A stretch of 64,000 nt of DNA from Oceaniglobus trochenteri (lineage in GTDB: Bacteria > Pseudomonadota > Alphaproteobacteria > Rhodobacterales > Rhodobacteraceae): positions 1-64,000 of the forward strand of contig NZ_JACNMM010000018.1 of the NCBI RefSeq assembly GCF_020529025.1, in the 5' to 3' direction. Both the position numbers and the translations under genes were made by a program. Under the pieces are notes generated by a model. The model saw nothing but the letters and a program-made list of their open reading frames with translations, was not told where the DNA came from and ran no database searches. This document shows, piece by piece, positions 1-8,633 of the stretch. Positions within the stretch are counted from its first letter, which is position 1; each line of letters begins with the position of its first letter.

Positions 1-150
1 CGCGAACAGGCGGAACAGAAACACAAGGCCGAGGCCGAAAGCCTCAGGGCCGAGCGTGACAAGGCCCGCGCCGAACGCGACAGCGCGAAACAGGGCCGCG
101 AACAGGCGGAACAGAAGCACAAGGCCGAGGTTGAAAGCCTCAGGGCCGAG
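1..150 (+). repeat. 96-bp tandem coding repeat (two visible copies)
   Basis: Bases 1-54 and 97-150 are nearly identical (start-to-start 96 bp, 32 codons); only a few bases differ. The array may continue upstream of the window. It encodes the REQAEQKHKAE...SLRAE coiled-coil unit. Its near identity suggests recent expansion by slippage or unequal recombination. Confidence 0.75.
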
Positions 151-1245
151 CATGACGGCGAGAAAACCGCCCACGAAGAGGCCCTTCAGGCGCAGCGGGG
201 CGAGATCGACAGGCTGACCGGTGAACGCGACGCCGCCCTGACCGAAAACGCCGATCTGAACGCCGCGTTGCTGCGCCTGACCACCCGGAACCAGGCATTG
301 CAGGCCGATCTCGAGACGCGGTTCCATGAACTGGCCGACATCACCCGCCGGGCCGAAACCCTGGATCATGACGCCGCAACCCTTCGCGCCGACATGGCGG
401 CCCTTGCCGCCACCCATGCAGAGACCGTCCAGGCGCAGCGGGACGAGATCGACAGGCTGACCGGCGAACGCGACACCGCCCTGGCCGAAAACGCCGATCT
501 GAACGCCGCCCGGCACGATCTGCAGGCCACGCTGCTGCGCCGGACCGCCCAGACCCAGGCTTTGCAGGCCGATCTCGAGACGCGCTTCCGCGAACTGGCC
601 GACATCACCCGCCGGGCCGAAGCCCTGGACCGTGACGCCGCCGCCCATGAACAGGCCGTCCTGGCGCAGCAGAGCGAGATCGACAGGCTGACCGGCGAAC
701 GCGACGCCGCCCTGGCCGAAAACGCCGATCTGAACGCCGCCCGGCGCGATCTGCAGGCCGCACTTCTGCGCCAAACCGCGGACAAGGATCTGTTGCAGGC
801 CGATATTGCGATCCGCTTCCGCGAGCTGGCCGACATCACCCGCCGGGCCGAAACCCTGGAAGCACGGAACACCGAACTGCAGACCCGGCTGTCCGCCGCC
901 CTGCGCGGGGGGCCCGACAACCAGCAGAAAACCGCACCGGACGACAGCGCCACCTGGCCCCGGGAACGCGACCTGATGCAGCGTGAAATAGAGCAGACCA
1001 AGGCCATCTACGACAACGCCATCGCCGATGTGGCACAGCGCCTGACGGCCCGCGACAAGAAGGTTCGGGAAATGTCGGCCACCCTGCGGGAGGTGAAACA
1101 GACACTTGCCACCACCCAGGGCGAGCTGTCCAGGGTCGGCAAGGAGCGTGACGCCCTGCAGGCCCATGTCGAAGAGCTGCACAACAGCAGTTCCTGGAAA
1201 CTGACCCGGCCCCTGCGGGGCATCCGCGGCAAAATGGGCAAGTGA
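1..1245 (+). CDS. Coiled-coil repeat protein, C-terminal part (5' end outside window)
   Basis: The frame is open from the first base, so the true start lies upstream; 414 residues are visible. Almost all of it is heptad-like, rich in Ala, Arg, Glu, Asp and Leu, and is built of near-identical repeats: a 32-residue unit (bases 1-54 and 97-150) followed by units of about 77-81 residues that contain EIDRLTGERDAAL and FRELADITRRAE (beginning near bases 202, 445 and 676). The last residues, SSSWKLTRPLRGI, form a tail that is common at the end of coiled-coil segments in polysaccharide-cluster glycosyltransferases and methyltransferases. No catalytic domain is visible here; it could lie upstream. The following sulfotransferase gene starts 13 bp downstream on the same strand, so the two are probably co-transcribed. 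A scaffold or chain-length ruler role is only a guess. Confidence 0.8.
   Translation, partial: REQAEQKHKAEAESLRAERDKARAERDSAKQGREQAEQKHKAEVESLRAEHDGEKTAHEEALQAQRGEIDRLTGERDAALTENADLNAALLRLTTRNQALQADLETRFHELADITRRAETLDHDAATLRADMAALAATHAETVQAQRDEIDRLTGERDTALAENADLNAARHDLQATLLRRTAQTQALQADLETRFRELADITRRAEALDRDAAAHEQAVLAQQSEIDRLTGERDAALAENADLNAARRDLQAALLRQTADKDLLQADIAIRFRELADITRRAETLEARNTELQTRLSAALRGGPDNQQKTAPDDSATWPRERDLMQREIEQTKAIYDNAIADVAQRLTARDKKVREMSATLREVKQTLATTQGELSRVGKERDALQAHVEELHNSSSWKLTRPLRGIRGKMGK
202..858 (+). repeat. Long coding repeats of about 231-243 bp (three copies)
   Basis: Three units begin with the same bases (gagatcgacaggctgaccgg) at 202, 445 and 676, giving periods of 243 and 231 bp. 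Each encodes EIDRLTGERD...ALAENADLNAA followed by QADLETRFRELADITRRAE. The copies differ by short in-frame insertions, so repeat number and length probably vary between strains. Confidence 0.75.
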
Positions 1246-1258
1246 AACCATCTGAATC

Positions 1259-2692
1259 ATGAAACTTCCTTCCCGCATCGTCCTTCATGTCGGCACCACG
1301 AAAACCGGCAGCACGCTGGTCCAGAACGTTCTGGATCGCGAACGCGCGGCGCTGCTCAAGCGGGGCATCCTGTTTCCCGCCACGCCGTTCACCCGCAAGG
1401 ACCCGGACGATCGCAGCCGGACATCGGGCCATCTCGAACTGCTGCGCATGCTGGAGCGGGGCGACCTTTCGGCCTTCAGGAAAGAGCTGGAAGAGGCCGG
1501 AACCAAGGTTCACACCCTCCTGCTGTCAAGTGAAAGCCTGCTGGACCGTCCGCGGCCGAAAGGCTTTGAGAAGTTCCGCGAGATGCTGGCGGGCCACCGT
1601 GTCGATATCGTCGCCCTGGTCCGGGACCAGGCAGGCTGGTTGTCGTCCCTCTATTACGAGAACGTGACCAAGGGCTGGAAGCGCGAGACCCGAACCTTCG
1701 ATGAATTCTGCCAGGAGGCCATCGAAAGCGGCCTGCTGGACCATGACCGGAACATCCGCGACATGGGCCGGTCGCTGAGCGCGGCATCGGTCCGGGTTCT
1801 GAACTACAACGCCCTTGCACAACGCGGCACCCTGCTGCGCGAGACGCTCGCGGCCCTGGACTGCCCTGTCGAGATCGACGAGGCCAGGACGGAACAGCGC
1901 GACAATGTCTCCTACATCCTGCCCGAGGCGGTCGAGGCCCATCGCAGGCTGAACACCCTGATGGTCGAGGCGCCCTCGGCCACCACGCTGGCGGTTTCCC
2001 ATCTTCTGCGCAAGAAAACCCGTGATCTCGGGGAAACCGGTTCCCCGGCCCTTCACCCCTCGCGCGGGATACGCGAGGCCGTGCGCGAAGCGACGGCATT
2101 GTCCAACGCCGCCCTGTCGCAGGCCCATTTCGACAATGCGCCCTTCGGCCCCGACCGGGACTGGGTGGAACAACCGGTTCCCCCCCTGCGCCGTGATCTT
2201 GAAGACCGCCTGTTCGATGCCGGCCTGGGGTACTTCCTGCGCCAGGAACATCCGATATCCCTGCCCGGCGTCACGCTTGAACATCCGCCCCATGCCCTGC
2301 CCGGCCTGATCGCGAAATGCCGTTCTGCCTCCGTGATCCTCAGCTTCGAGCCCGCCCTGGCCGAGTTCCTGGCGGCGGGCCTGCCCGGCCGGTTGATCTT
2401 TGTGGCCGGCGCCGACCCCTTTCGCAGCATCGCCGCCCTTCGCGTCATGGACCGGGCCGACAGCCCCGGCCGGGTTGTCTTCCTGAAACCGGGACAGGAC
2501 CCGCGAAGCGACGCCGAGGCATTCTGGCAGGCCGATTATTTCCGCCACCCGGATCTGATCCTGCTGCCGACCCGGCTGGCGCCCGATCTTCTGTCCTGCC
2601 TGCCCGAACGGATCACCCGGCCGGTCCGGGTGCAGGTGCTGAGCCAGGGCATGGGCCCCTACCGCGAGACCACCCTGACGCCCGCCCCCTGA
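1259..2692 (+). CDS. Sulfotransferase-like protein (P-loop family)
   Basis: This 477-residue protein probably transfers sulfate from PAPS to a sugar in the cytoplasm. The N-terminus shows a textbook 5'-phosphosulfate loop, HVGTTKTGST at residues 10-19, with the expected lysine and the serine/threonine pair. A second motif, ALVRDQAGWLSSLY (from about residue 119), corresponds to the 3'-phosphate-binding arginine/serine region. The C-terminal part (from about residue 330) matches nothing I recognise and makes the protein longer than the roughly 300 residues usual for the family. It lies 13 bp after the coiled-coil gene, and the next gene on the other strand ends only 19 bp away. The substrate is unknown; the surrounding polysaccharide genes make a surface glycan the likely acceptor. 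Confidence 0.8.
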   Translation: MKLPSRIVLHVGTTKTGSTLVQNVLDRERAALLKRGILFPATPFTRKDPDDRSRTSGHLELLRMLERGDLSAFRKELEEAGTKVHTLLLSSESLLDRPRPKGFEKFREMLAGHRVDIVALVRDQAGWLSSLYYENVTKGWKRETRTFDEFCQEAIESGLLDHDRNIRDMGRSLSAASVRVLNYNALAQRGTLLRETLAALDCPVEIDEARTEQRDNVSYILPEAVEAHRRLNTLMVEAPSATTLAVSHLLRKKTRDLGETGSPALHPSRGIREAVREATALSNAALSQAHFDNAPFGPDRDWVEQPVPPLRRDLEDRLFDAGLGYFLRQEHPISLPGVTLEHPPHALPGLIAKCRSASVILSFEPALAEFLAAGLPGRLIFVAGADPFRSIAALRVMDRADSPGRVVFLKPGQDPRSDAEAFWQADYFRHPDLILLPTRLAPDLLSCLPERITRPVRVQVLSQGMGPYRETTLTPAP

Positions 2693-2711
2693 CCCCCTGC
2701 GGCATCGAAGG

Positions 2712-4079
2712 TCAGACCCCGTCGGGAGAGGCCAGGTTTGCCAGGATGTCGTTCAGTGGAACCTCGGCCTCGGGGGGGCGGGAGAACCGGCTCTTGCGGG
2801 GTGGAAAAGGCACGAACACGCCCTCATCCGGCATCCGTGCGGCCTGCCAGCCGCGCCAGCTCTCGCGATAGGCGGCCCTGGCCGGCGTGACCCCGTGATC
2901 GGGATGGATGCCCGTCACCGGGTTGTTCGTCAGGCTGCCGGCCCAATCCAGCGACAGGTTCGCGCAAACCGGAAAGGCCGGAGCGGCACGGCCCAGGGCC
3001 GCCGCGACCCGGCCCATCATTTCCTTGTCGGCGCCGAAGCGGGCGCAATCCCATGATCCAAGACGCTCACGAAGCAATTGGTGGTGAAACAGGGTCGATG
3101 GCGCACAGACCTGCAGCACCCCATCGAAGACTTCGCGCCCCACCGGCCTGATCTGCGAAAACCGTCCCTCCACGGTCATGCGCAGCATGGAAAGCGTGCT
3201 GACCGGCAGGGCCGCGCCCCCTTCCCCGGCCACCCGGTCCATATGCAGCGCCAGCCGCTGGGGATGGGCCCATTCATCGGTATCATGGCAGGTGATCCAC
3301 TGCCCCGATGCCCGTTTCAGGGCGATGTTCCGGCTGACATAGGGCCCGACGTTCACCGCATTGCGCAGAACGTGCAGCCGGTCGTCCTCGGCCGCAATCC
3401 GGGCCAGAAGGGCCGGTGTCGTGTCGGTGCTGGCGTCATCGACCACGATGAGTTCCAGGTTGCGCCAGCTCTGGCCCAGGATCGACCGGATCGACCGGCC
3501 GATGGTGTCGCGGGCATTCCAGGCCGCCATGATGACCGTGATCTTCGGGCCACCGGTCACGGCCGGCACATCCCGGGCGGCCAGGCGCGCAAAGGCCGTT
3601 GCCCCGCGGCGCAATTGCAGCGGATCCTGCCCCAGCGCGGCAAGATAGGCATTCAAATGCCGCATCCACCGCCCCGGTTTGTGTACCAGCGCATTGCAGT
3701 GCAGGATTTCCACCGCGTGACGCGCCGAAGCGGCAAGATCCCGCCGGGCCAGTTTCAGGGCAAGCGGTGCCTGCCCGGCCTGCATCAGATCGTCCGCCGC
3801 CTTCAGCACCGCCCCCCGGTCCAGCCCCCGGGGATGGGGATGGTTCAGGTGATGCAACAGCGGGTTGGCCCCGCGCCGCCGGGCGCCTGCATGGGTCTGA
3901 AGGTAATATCGTGCCGAAAACCGCGGCCCGGGATCGTAGTTTCCGGATGCCCCATGGGCCAGGAAATGCGCGGCGGGGTCGCCCCCGGCCACTTCGGGAT
4001 AGCGTTGCCGGTACCAGTCCGGTTCAAACAGGGGCGTGCCACGGATGCTTTCCAGTTTGTCGCCCCTGGCCATGCCCAT
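2712..4079 (-). CDS. Glycosyltransferase family 2 protein
   Basis: The 455-residue protein has an N-terminal segment (about residues 1-175) that includes the pattern LFEPDWYRQRYPEV, often found before the catalytic domain in polysaccharide-cluster glycosyltransferases. A GT-A family 2 domain begins at ITVIMAAWNARDT (about 180-192). The nucleotide-binding ELIVVDDASTDTTP (from about 209) and a DTD metal motif in CHDTDEWAHP (about 264-273) are intact. It should transfer a sugar from a nucleotide-sugar donor to a growing polysaccharide or lipid-linked acceptor; the donor cannot be read from sequence. It converges with the upstream sulfotransferase gene and is divergent from the bifunctional glycosyltransferase at 4226. 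Confidence 0.85.
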   Translation of the reverse strand: MGMARGDKLESIRGTPLFEPDWYRQRYPEVAGGDPAAHFLAHGASGNYDPGPRFSARYYLQTHAGARRRGANPLLHHLNHPHPRGLDRGAVLKAADDLMQAGQAPLALKLARRDLAASARHAVEILHCNALVHKPGRWMRHLNAYLAALGQDPLQLRRGATAFARLAARDVPAVTGGPKITVIMAAWNARDTIGRSIRSILGQSWRNLELIVVDDASTDTTPALLARIAAEDDRLHVLRNAVNVGPYVSRNIALKRASGQWITCHDTDEWAHPQRLALHMDRVAGEGGAALPVSTLSMLRMTVEGRFSQIRPVGREVFDGVLQVCAPSTLFHHQLLRERLGSWDCARFGADKEMMGRVAAALGRAAPAFPVCANLSLDWAGSLTNNPVTGIHPDHGVTPARAAYRESWRGWQAARMPDEGVFVPFPPRKSRFSRPPEAEVPLNDILANLASPDGV

Positions 4080-4225
4080 GGATACCTGCCGTGATTGTCC
4101 TGCGACGGGGTTGGAAATTCGACCAAACCTTCATAAGAGCAGTGTCTAGCACCTCCCACAGGCGTCGCAAACCCGGTTCCTTCTGACGCAGCACCAGGCA
4201 CGCACAACAGAAGATTGGACATGTC

Positions 4226-6694
4226 ATGAACCGATTGCTTGGCCTGTTTTCCAGATTTTCTGCCGCTCACCTGGTTTTGTCCGGCCCCACCGGCCCCCTG
4301 GAGGGCCCCGGGGGCGGCACCATCGGCCACCTCTCGGGGGTGGAACTGCGACAGGACCGGCTGCATGTGCACGGACGGGTCGAGGCCGGCCATCCCCTGG
4401 TCACGCTGCATGTGGGTGCGATGACGGCCCAGGCCCGCCCCGGCCCCTCGGGCGGGGCCTTTGCGGTGAACCTGCCGCGCCCTGTCGGGCTGTCCCTGCG
4501 TGATTTCCGCGCCACCCTCGACATCGAGGGGGCCCCGCCCAGAACGATCACCCTGCAACGCCCCGAACCCGTGATGGCGCGCCAGGTCCTGGCCTTTGCC
4601 GCCACCCTCCTGCGCCTGGGCCCCGACATTGCCCGCTGGTATCTGCGCCAGGATCATCGCAGCAAGGCGCGGATCAAGGCGGGGCTGGGTCTGAACCGGA
4701 CGATGACGGCGGCCGGCCCGGTGGCGGACGACTTGTTTTCACCGCCCCCCGCCTCCTCTGCCGACGGGGCCGCGCCACGGGGCATCACCATCGTCCTGCC
4801 CGTCTACAACGCGCTGGAGTTGCTTGAGAATTGCCTCGATCGCCTGGCGCGCCATACCGACCTGCCCTGGACTCTCGTCGCGGTCGAGGACGGTTCCAGC
4901 GATCCGGCGGTCCGCCCCGCCCTGCGCGCCTGGGCCCAAGGCAGACCGCCTGGCCAGGTGCAGTTGATCGAACAGGACAGGAACCGCGGCTTCATCGCCA
5001 GCGTGAACACGGCATTCGCCCGGATACGGGAAGATGCCGTCCGGCGCGAACAGCCGGTGATCCTGTTGAACACCGATGCCCTTGTCCCGGAAGGATGGGC
5101 CTCGCGGCTGGTCGCGCCCCTGTCGGAGGGCGCCGATGTGGCCAGCGTGACGCCGATGTCCAACGATGCCGAGATCTTCACCGCCCCTGTCATCTGCGCC
5201 CGCCAGATGCTGCAACCGGGCCAGGGCGATGCGATCGACGAGGTGGCACGCAGCCTGTCCCCCGCACGGGCCTTGGCCGAGGCGCCGACGGGCGTCGGGT
5301 TCTGCATGGCGCTGGCGCCGCGTTTCCTGGCCCTGGAACCGGGGTTCGATCCGGTGTTCGGCCCGGGATACGGCGAAGAGGTGGACTGGTGCCAGAAGAC
5401 GCGGCGGCACGGCGGGCGGCACCTTTGCACCGCCAGGCTGTTCGTCGAACACCGCGGCGGCAGCAGCTTCGGCTCCGAGCAGAAGAAGGCCCTTGTGGCG
5501 CGCAACAACCGGACCGTATCCCAGAGATACCCCACCTATGACCGCGAGGTGCAGGATTTTCTCACCGTCGATCCCCTGCGCGGGCCGCGCCTGGCGCTGG
5601 CGCTGGCCTGGGCCGGGGCGGCGGCGGGGGACACCGGGGTGCCGATCTACCTGGCCCATGCCCTTGGCGGGGGCGCCGAGAACTGGCTTCAGGCCCGCAT
5701 TGCCCGGGATGCCGCGGCGGGCCGGCCTTCGGTCGTCCTGCGGGTCGGAGGCAGCGAACGCTGGCAGATCGAGGCCCATGCCCGGGGCGGGGTCACGGCC
5801 GGATGGACAGAAGACCTTGCCCTGGTCGAACGGCTTCTGCTGCCGCTCAAGCGCAGGGTTGTCATCTATTCCTGCGGCGTCGGCGATCCGGACCCGGTGG
5901 AACTGCCCGCCATCCTGCTGCGCCTGCGCCGCGGCCCCGAGGACAGGATCGAGGTCCTGTTCCACGATTATCTGCCTGTTTCGCCCTCGTTCACCCTTCT
6001 GGACGGCCAGGGGGCCTATCGTTCGGAGCTCTCGCCCGCGGATCCGGCGCATGTCGCGCTGCGTCCTGACGGCACCCCCGTCGATCTGGCGAGCTGGCAG
6101 GCGGCATGGGGCACCCTTCTGCGGGCCGCCGACCGGATCCGGACATTCAGCCCCTCGAGTGCGGAAATCGTCTCTGGGGTCTGGCCCGGCCTGGAAGACC
6201 GCATCACGATGTCGCCCCATCGCCTGCCGACGCTGCCCGCGCGGATCGACGTTTCGCCCCGCGCCCCGCGCGTTCTGGGCGTTCTGGGCAATATCGCGCC
6301 CCACAAGGGGGCTGGCATCGTGCAGGCCCTGTCGCATCTCGACCAGGGCGAACGCGGCGGCAGGATGGTGTTGATCGGCAACATCGACCCGACCTATCCC
6401 CTGTCCCGTGGCTGTCCGGTTCACGGCGACTATGCCCCCGGCGACATTCCGGCCCTGGTGGCGCATTACGGGATCACCCACTGGCTGATCCCCTCGGTCT
6501 GGCCCGAGACCTTTTCCTTTACCACCCACGAGGCCCTGGCCACCGGCCTGCCCGTCCTGGCCTTCGACATCGGCGCCCAGGGCGACGCGGTACGCAACGC
6601 GCCCAACGGGCGGCCCCTGCGCCACGATCCCGACACCGCGCCGTTGCCGGCACTGCTTGCGGCCTTTGCCCGCCCCACAGGAGAGCCCTCATGA
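4226..6694 (+). CDS. Bifunctional glycosyltransferase (GT2 domain plus GT-B domain)
   Basis: An 822-residue protein with two catalytic parts. After a poorly conserved N-terminal region, a GT2 domain starts at ITIVLPVYNALELL (about residues 187-200), with VEDGSSDP (about 220-227) and an LNTDAL metal motif near 281-286, and ends with a conserved EEVDWCQKTRRHG segment. The C-terminal third is GT-B-like: LGVLGNIAPHKGAG near residue 683 and a donor-site segment SVWPETFSFTTHEALATGLP near 757 with the usual glutamate. It could add two successive sugars to one acceptor. Its TGA overlaps the ATG of the next sulfotransferase gene (ATGA), so translation is probably coupled. Sugar specificities are not predictable. 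Confidence 0.85.
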   Translation: MNRLLGLFSRFSAAHLVLSGPTGPLEGPGGGTIGHLSGVELRQDRLHVHGRVEAGHPLVTLHVGAMTAQARPGPSGGAFAVNLPRPVGLSLRDFRATLDIEGAPPRTITLQRPEPVMARQVLAFAATLLRLGPDIARWYLRQDHRSKARIKAGLGLNRTMTAAGPVADDLFSPPPASSADGAAPRGITIVLPVYNALELLENCLDRLARHTDLPWTLVAVEDGSSDPAVRPALRAWAQGRPPGQVQLIEQDRNRGFIASVNTAFARIREDAVRREQPVILLNTDALVPEGWASRLVAPLSEGADVASVTPMSNDAEIFTAPVICARQMLQPGQGDAIDEVARSLSPARALAEAPTGVGFCMALAPRFLALEPGFDPVFGPGYGEEVDWCQKTRRHGGRHLCTARLFVEHRGGSSFGSEQKKALVARNNRTVSQRYPTYDREVQDFLTVDPLRGPRLALALAWAGAAAGDTGVPIYLAHALGGGAENWLQARIARDAAAGRPSVVLRVGGSERWQIEAHARGGVTAGWTEDLALVERLLLPLKRRVVIYSCGVGDPDPVELPAILLRLRRGPEDRIEVLFHDYLPVSPSFTLLDGQGAYRSELSPADPAHVALRPDGTPVDLASWQAAWGTLLRAADRIRTFSPSSAEIVSGVWPGLEDRITMSPHRLPTLPARIDVSPRAPRVLGVLGNIAPHKGAGIVQALSHLDQGERGGRMVLIGNIDPTYPLSRGCPVHGDYAPGDIPALVAHYGITHWLIPSVWPETFSFTTHEALATGLPVLAFDIGAQGDAVRNAPNGRPLRHDPDTAPLPALLAAFARPTGEPS

Positions 6695-7563
6695 AACTGC
6701 CCTACTGGCTGCGTCCACGGTGGTCGGATTTCGGCCGGGCCGACACCCTGGACCGGGCCCGCTTTGCCCAGGACATGGCCCTGCCCCTGCCCGACCTGCA
6801 ATACGTGATGTTCTTCACACCCCGGTCGGGCAGTTCCTGGGTCGCCGACATCCTGACCCGGACCCGGCGGATGGGCCGGGTCAGTGAATGTTTCAACCCC
6901 AGGTTCATGGGGTCGATGACCCGGTCCCTGAACGCCACGAGCCTTGGGGAATACTGCGCCGTCCTGCCCCGCCGCCTGCAAACCGACGGCACATTCGGGT
7001 TCCAGATCACGCAGTCCCAGAAACGGGCCGTTTTCGGGCGGGACAGGGCCTTTCTGAACCGCTTTGCCGGGCAACCCTGGGTCTGGCTGATCCGCAGCGA
7101 CATCGTGCTGCAGGCGGTGTCTCTCTACAAGATGGAGGTGGGCCGGATGTCCCATGCGCCACAGATGAAAGGCCGCGACATCAAGTCCGAAGAACGCGCC
7201 CTGCCCTATGATGCCGGGCGGATCGGGTACTGGCTGGAGCATATCCTGCAGATGGAACGCAAGACCGAGGCCCTGATCGCCAAGGCCGGCATAACGCCCC
7301 TGCGGCTCAACTACGAACGCAACGCCCTTCTCAAGCCCAACCATATCGCCAATGTCATCGGCCGCCACATCGGCCGCCCGACGATGCGCATGACCCCGAT
7401 CGCCAGCCCCCATTCCAAGATCGGCACCGACCAGAACGCCGCCTTCGCGGAGCGCTTTCGCGACAGCCACCGCGACCGCATGAAGCGGATCGAGGACGAA
7501 CGCGCCGACATGGTGGAAAACAGTGTCTGTTACGGCCCGAAAGGCAGCTTTCCCGACGCCTGA
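6691..7563 (+). CDS. Stf0-type sulfotransferase
   Basis: The start is the ATG that overlaps the preceding stop codon (ATGA), giving 290 residues; the frame stays open upstream, but only this start fits the family. The PAPS 5'-loop is TPRSGSSW (residues 43-50), followed by ECFNPRF, as in the Stf0 family, whose first characterised member sulfates trehalose in mycobacteria. A WLIRSDIVLQAVSLYKM segment provides the expected arginine and serine of the 3'-phosphate site. It is translationally coupled to the bifunctional glycosyltransferase, which suggests that it modifies the product of that enzyme. The stop is 9 bp from that of the convergent glycosyltransferase gene. Confidence 0.85.
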   Translation: MKLPYWLRPRWSDFGRADTLDRARFAQDMALPLPDLQYVMFFTPRSGSSWVADILTRTRRMGRVSECFNPRFMGSMTRSLNATSLGEYCAVLPRRLQTDGTFGFQITQSQKRAVFGRDRAFLNRFAGQPWVWLIRSDIVLQAVSLYKMEVGRMSHAPQMKGRDIKSEERALPYDAGRIGYWLEHILQMERKTEALIAKAGITPLRLNYERNALLKPNHIANVIGRHIGRPTMRMTPIASPHSKIGTDQNAAFAERFRDSHRDRMKRIEDERADMVENSVCYGPKGSFPDA

Positions 7564-7572
7564 CGCCCCGGA

Positions 7573-8514
7573 TCAGAACCGCCCGACGGCGGCCGCAAGA
7601 CGGATCATCAGATCGCCCGCGGCACTTTGCCGCCAGACCCCGGCCGCCTTCGGCCCACCGGCCCTGGCCCCGCGCCCGCGGTTTTCACGCCAGGCGCGGA
7701 ACCTGGCAAGGCAGGCGCGGTTCTCGGGGGTCAGGTGATCGCCCACCCGCATCAGCGCGGCGATATTGCAATCGATCCAGGTTGCATACTGCCTGTCCCA
7801 GATCATCGACAGGCGGCTGAACAGTTTTCCGGCCCCCCGGTTCGCGCCCAGCAGGTTGCCGCTGTGCTGGCGGTAATACAGGCCGGGGCGGTCGTCGTTT
7901 ATCACGCAGGCCCCCAGACCCGTCATCAGCAGGTAGATCCACCAGTCATGATGGGGCACCCCCCTGTCCCGCAGGGCCAGGGGCGCGGTGCGATGCAGGA
8001 TCTCTGCGGCAACCGGGTTCAGAACCAGCGTGTTGCCCGCCAGCACGTTCTGCACCAGGGCATTGCCAAAGGCCGGCGGATGGGGATGGCGGCGCGATTC
8101 CCGCCTGGGCCGCAGGGCCGCATCCGTCACGATGGTGCGGCTGGCATAGACCACCGGGCGGTCCGCATCCTGCTGCTGCGCAAGCGCCAGGGCATGCTGC
8201 AACCGGTCGGGCATCCACACGTCGTCCTGGTCGCAGAAGGCCAGCCAGGCCCCTTCGGGCCATCCTCCCCTTTCGGCCAGGGACAGGAAGTTCGCGGCAC
8301 TGCCCCGGCCGGGGCCCTTCACCAGGGTGACGGTATGGCCCGGGTGGCTTTCGGCAAAGCTGCGCACGATGGCGCAGGTGTCGTCGACAGAGCCGTCGTC
8401 GCTGACATGCAGGGACCATTCTCCATGGGTTTGTGCCGCAATGGATTGCAGTTGCGCATCCAGATGCGCCGCCCCGTTGCAGGTTCCCATAAGGATACAG
8501 ACATGCGCCGACAT
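7573..8514 (-). CDS. Glycosyltransferase family 2 protein (rhamnosyltransferase-like)
   Basis: About 313 residues from ATG 8514; a GTG at 8529 in the same frame would add five residues. The GT2 domain starts immediately with VCILMGTCNGAAHLDAQLQS, followed by VSDDGSVDDT (nucleotide site) and the metal motif CDQDDVWMPDRL. Enzymes with the short GTYNG/DQDDVW pattern are commonly annotated as rhamnosyltransferases, and a full dTDP-rhamnose operon is present at 20.5-24 kb, which is consistent but not proof. The gene is convergent with the Stf0 sulfotransferase and divergent from the capsule exporter gene at 8634, with about 120 bp between starts that should hold both promoters. Confidence 0.85.
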   Translation of the reverse strand: MSAHVCILMGTCNGAAHLDAQLQSIAAQTHGEWSLHVSDDGSVDDTCAIVRSFAESHPGHTVTLVKGPGRGSAANFLSLAERGGWPEGAWLAFCDQDDVWMPDRLQHALALAQQQDADRPVVYASRTIVTDAALRPRRESRRHPHPPAFGNALVQNVLAGNTLVLNPVAAEILHRTAPLALRDRGVPHHDWWIYLLMTGLGACVINDDRPGLYYRQHSGNLLGANRGAGKLFSRLSMIWDRQYATWIDCNIAALMRVGDHLTPENRACLARFRAWRENRGRGARAGGPKAAGVWRQSAAGDLMIRLAAAVGRF

Positions 8515-8633
8515 ACTGAACTGTGCCACCTTCGGAATGTGGTCTGGTCAACCTGCGCCGCTCTATGTAGGAAGATACCTGATTAATCAATCGCGCCTTT
8601 CATATCCCGCTTCCTCGCAGGCCCCTGTTTCCC

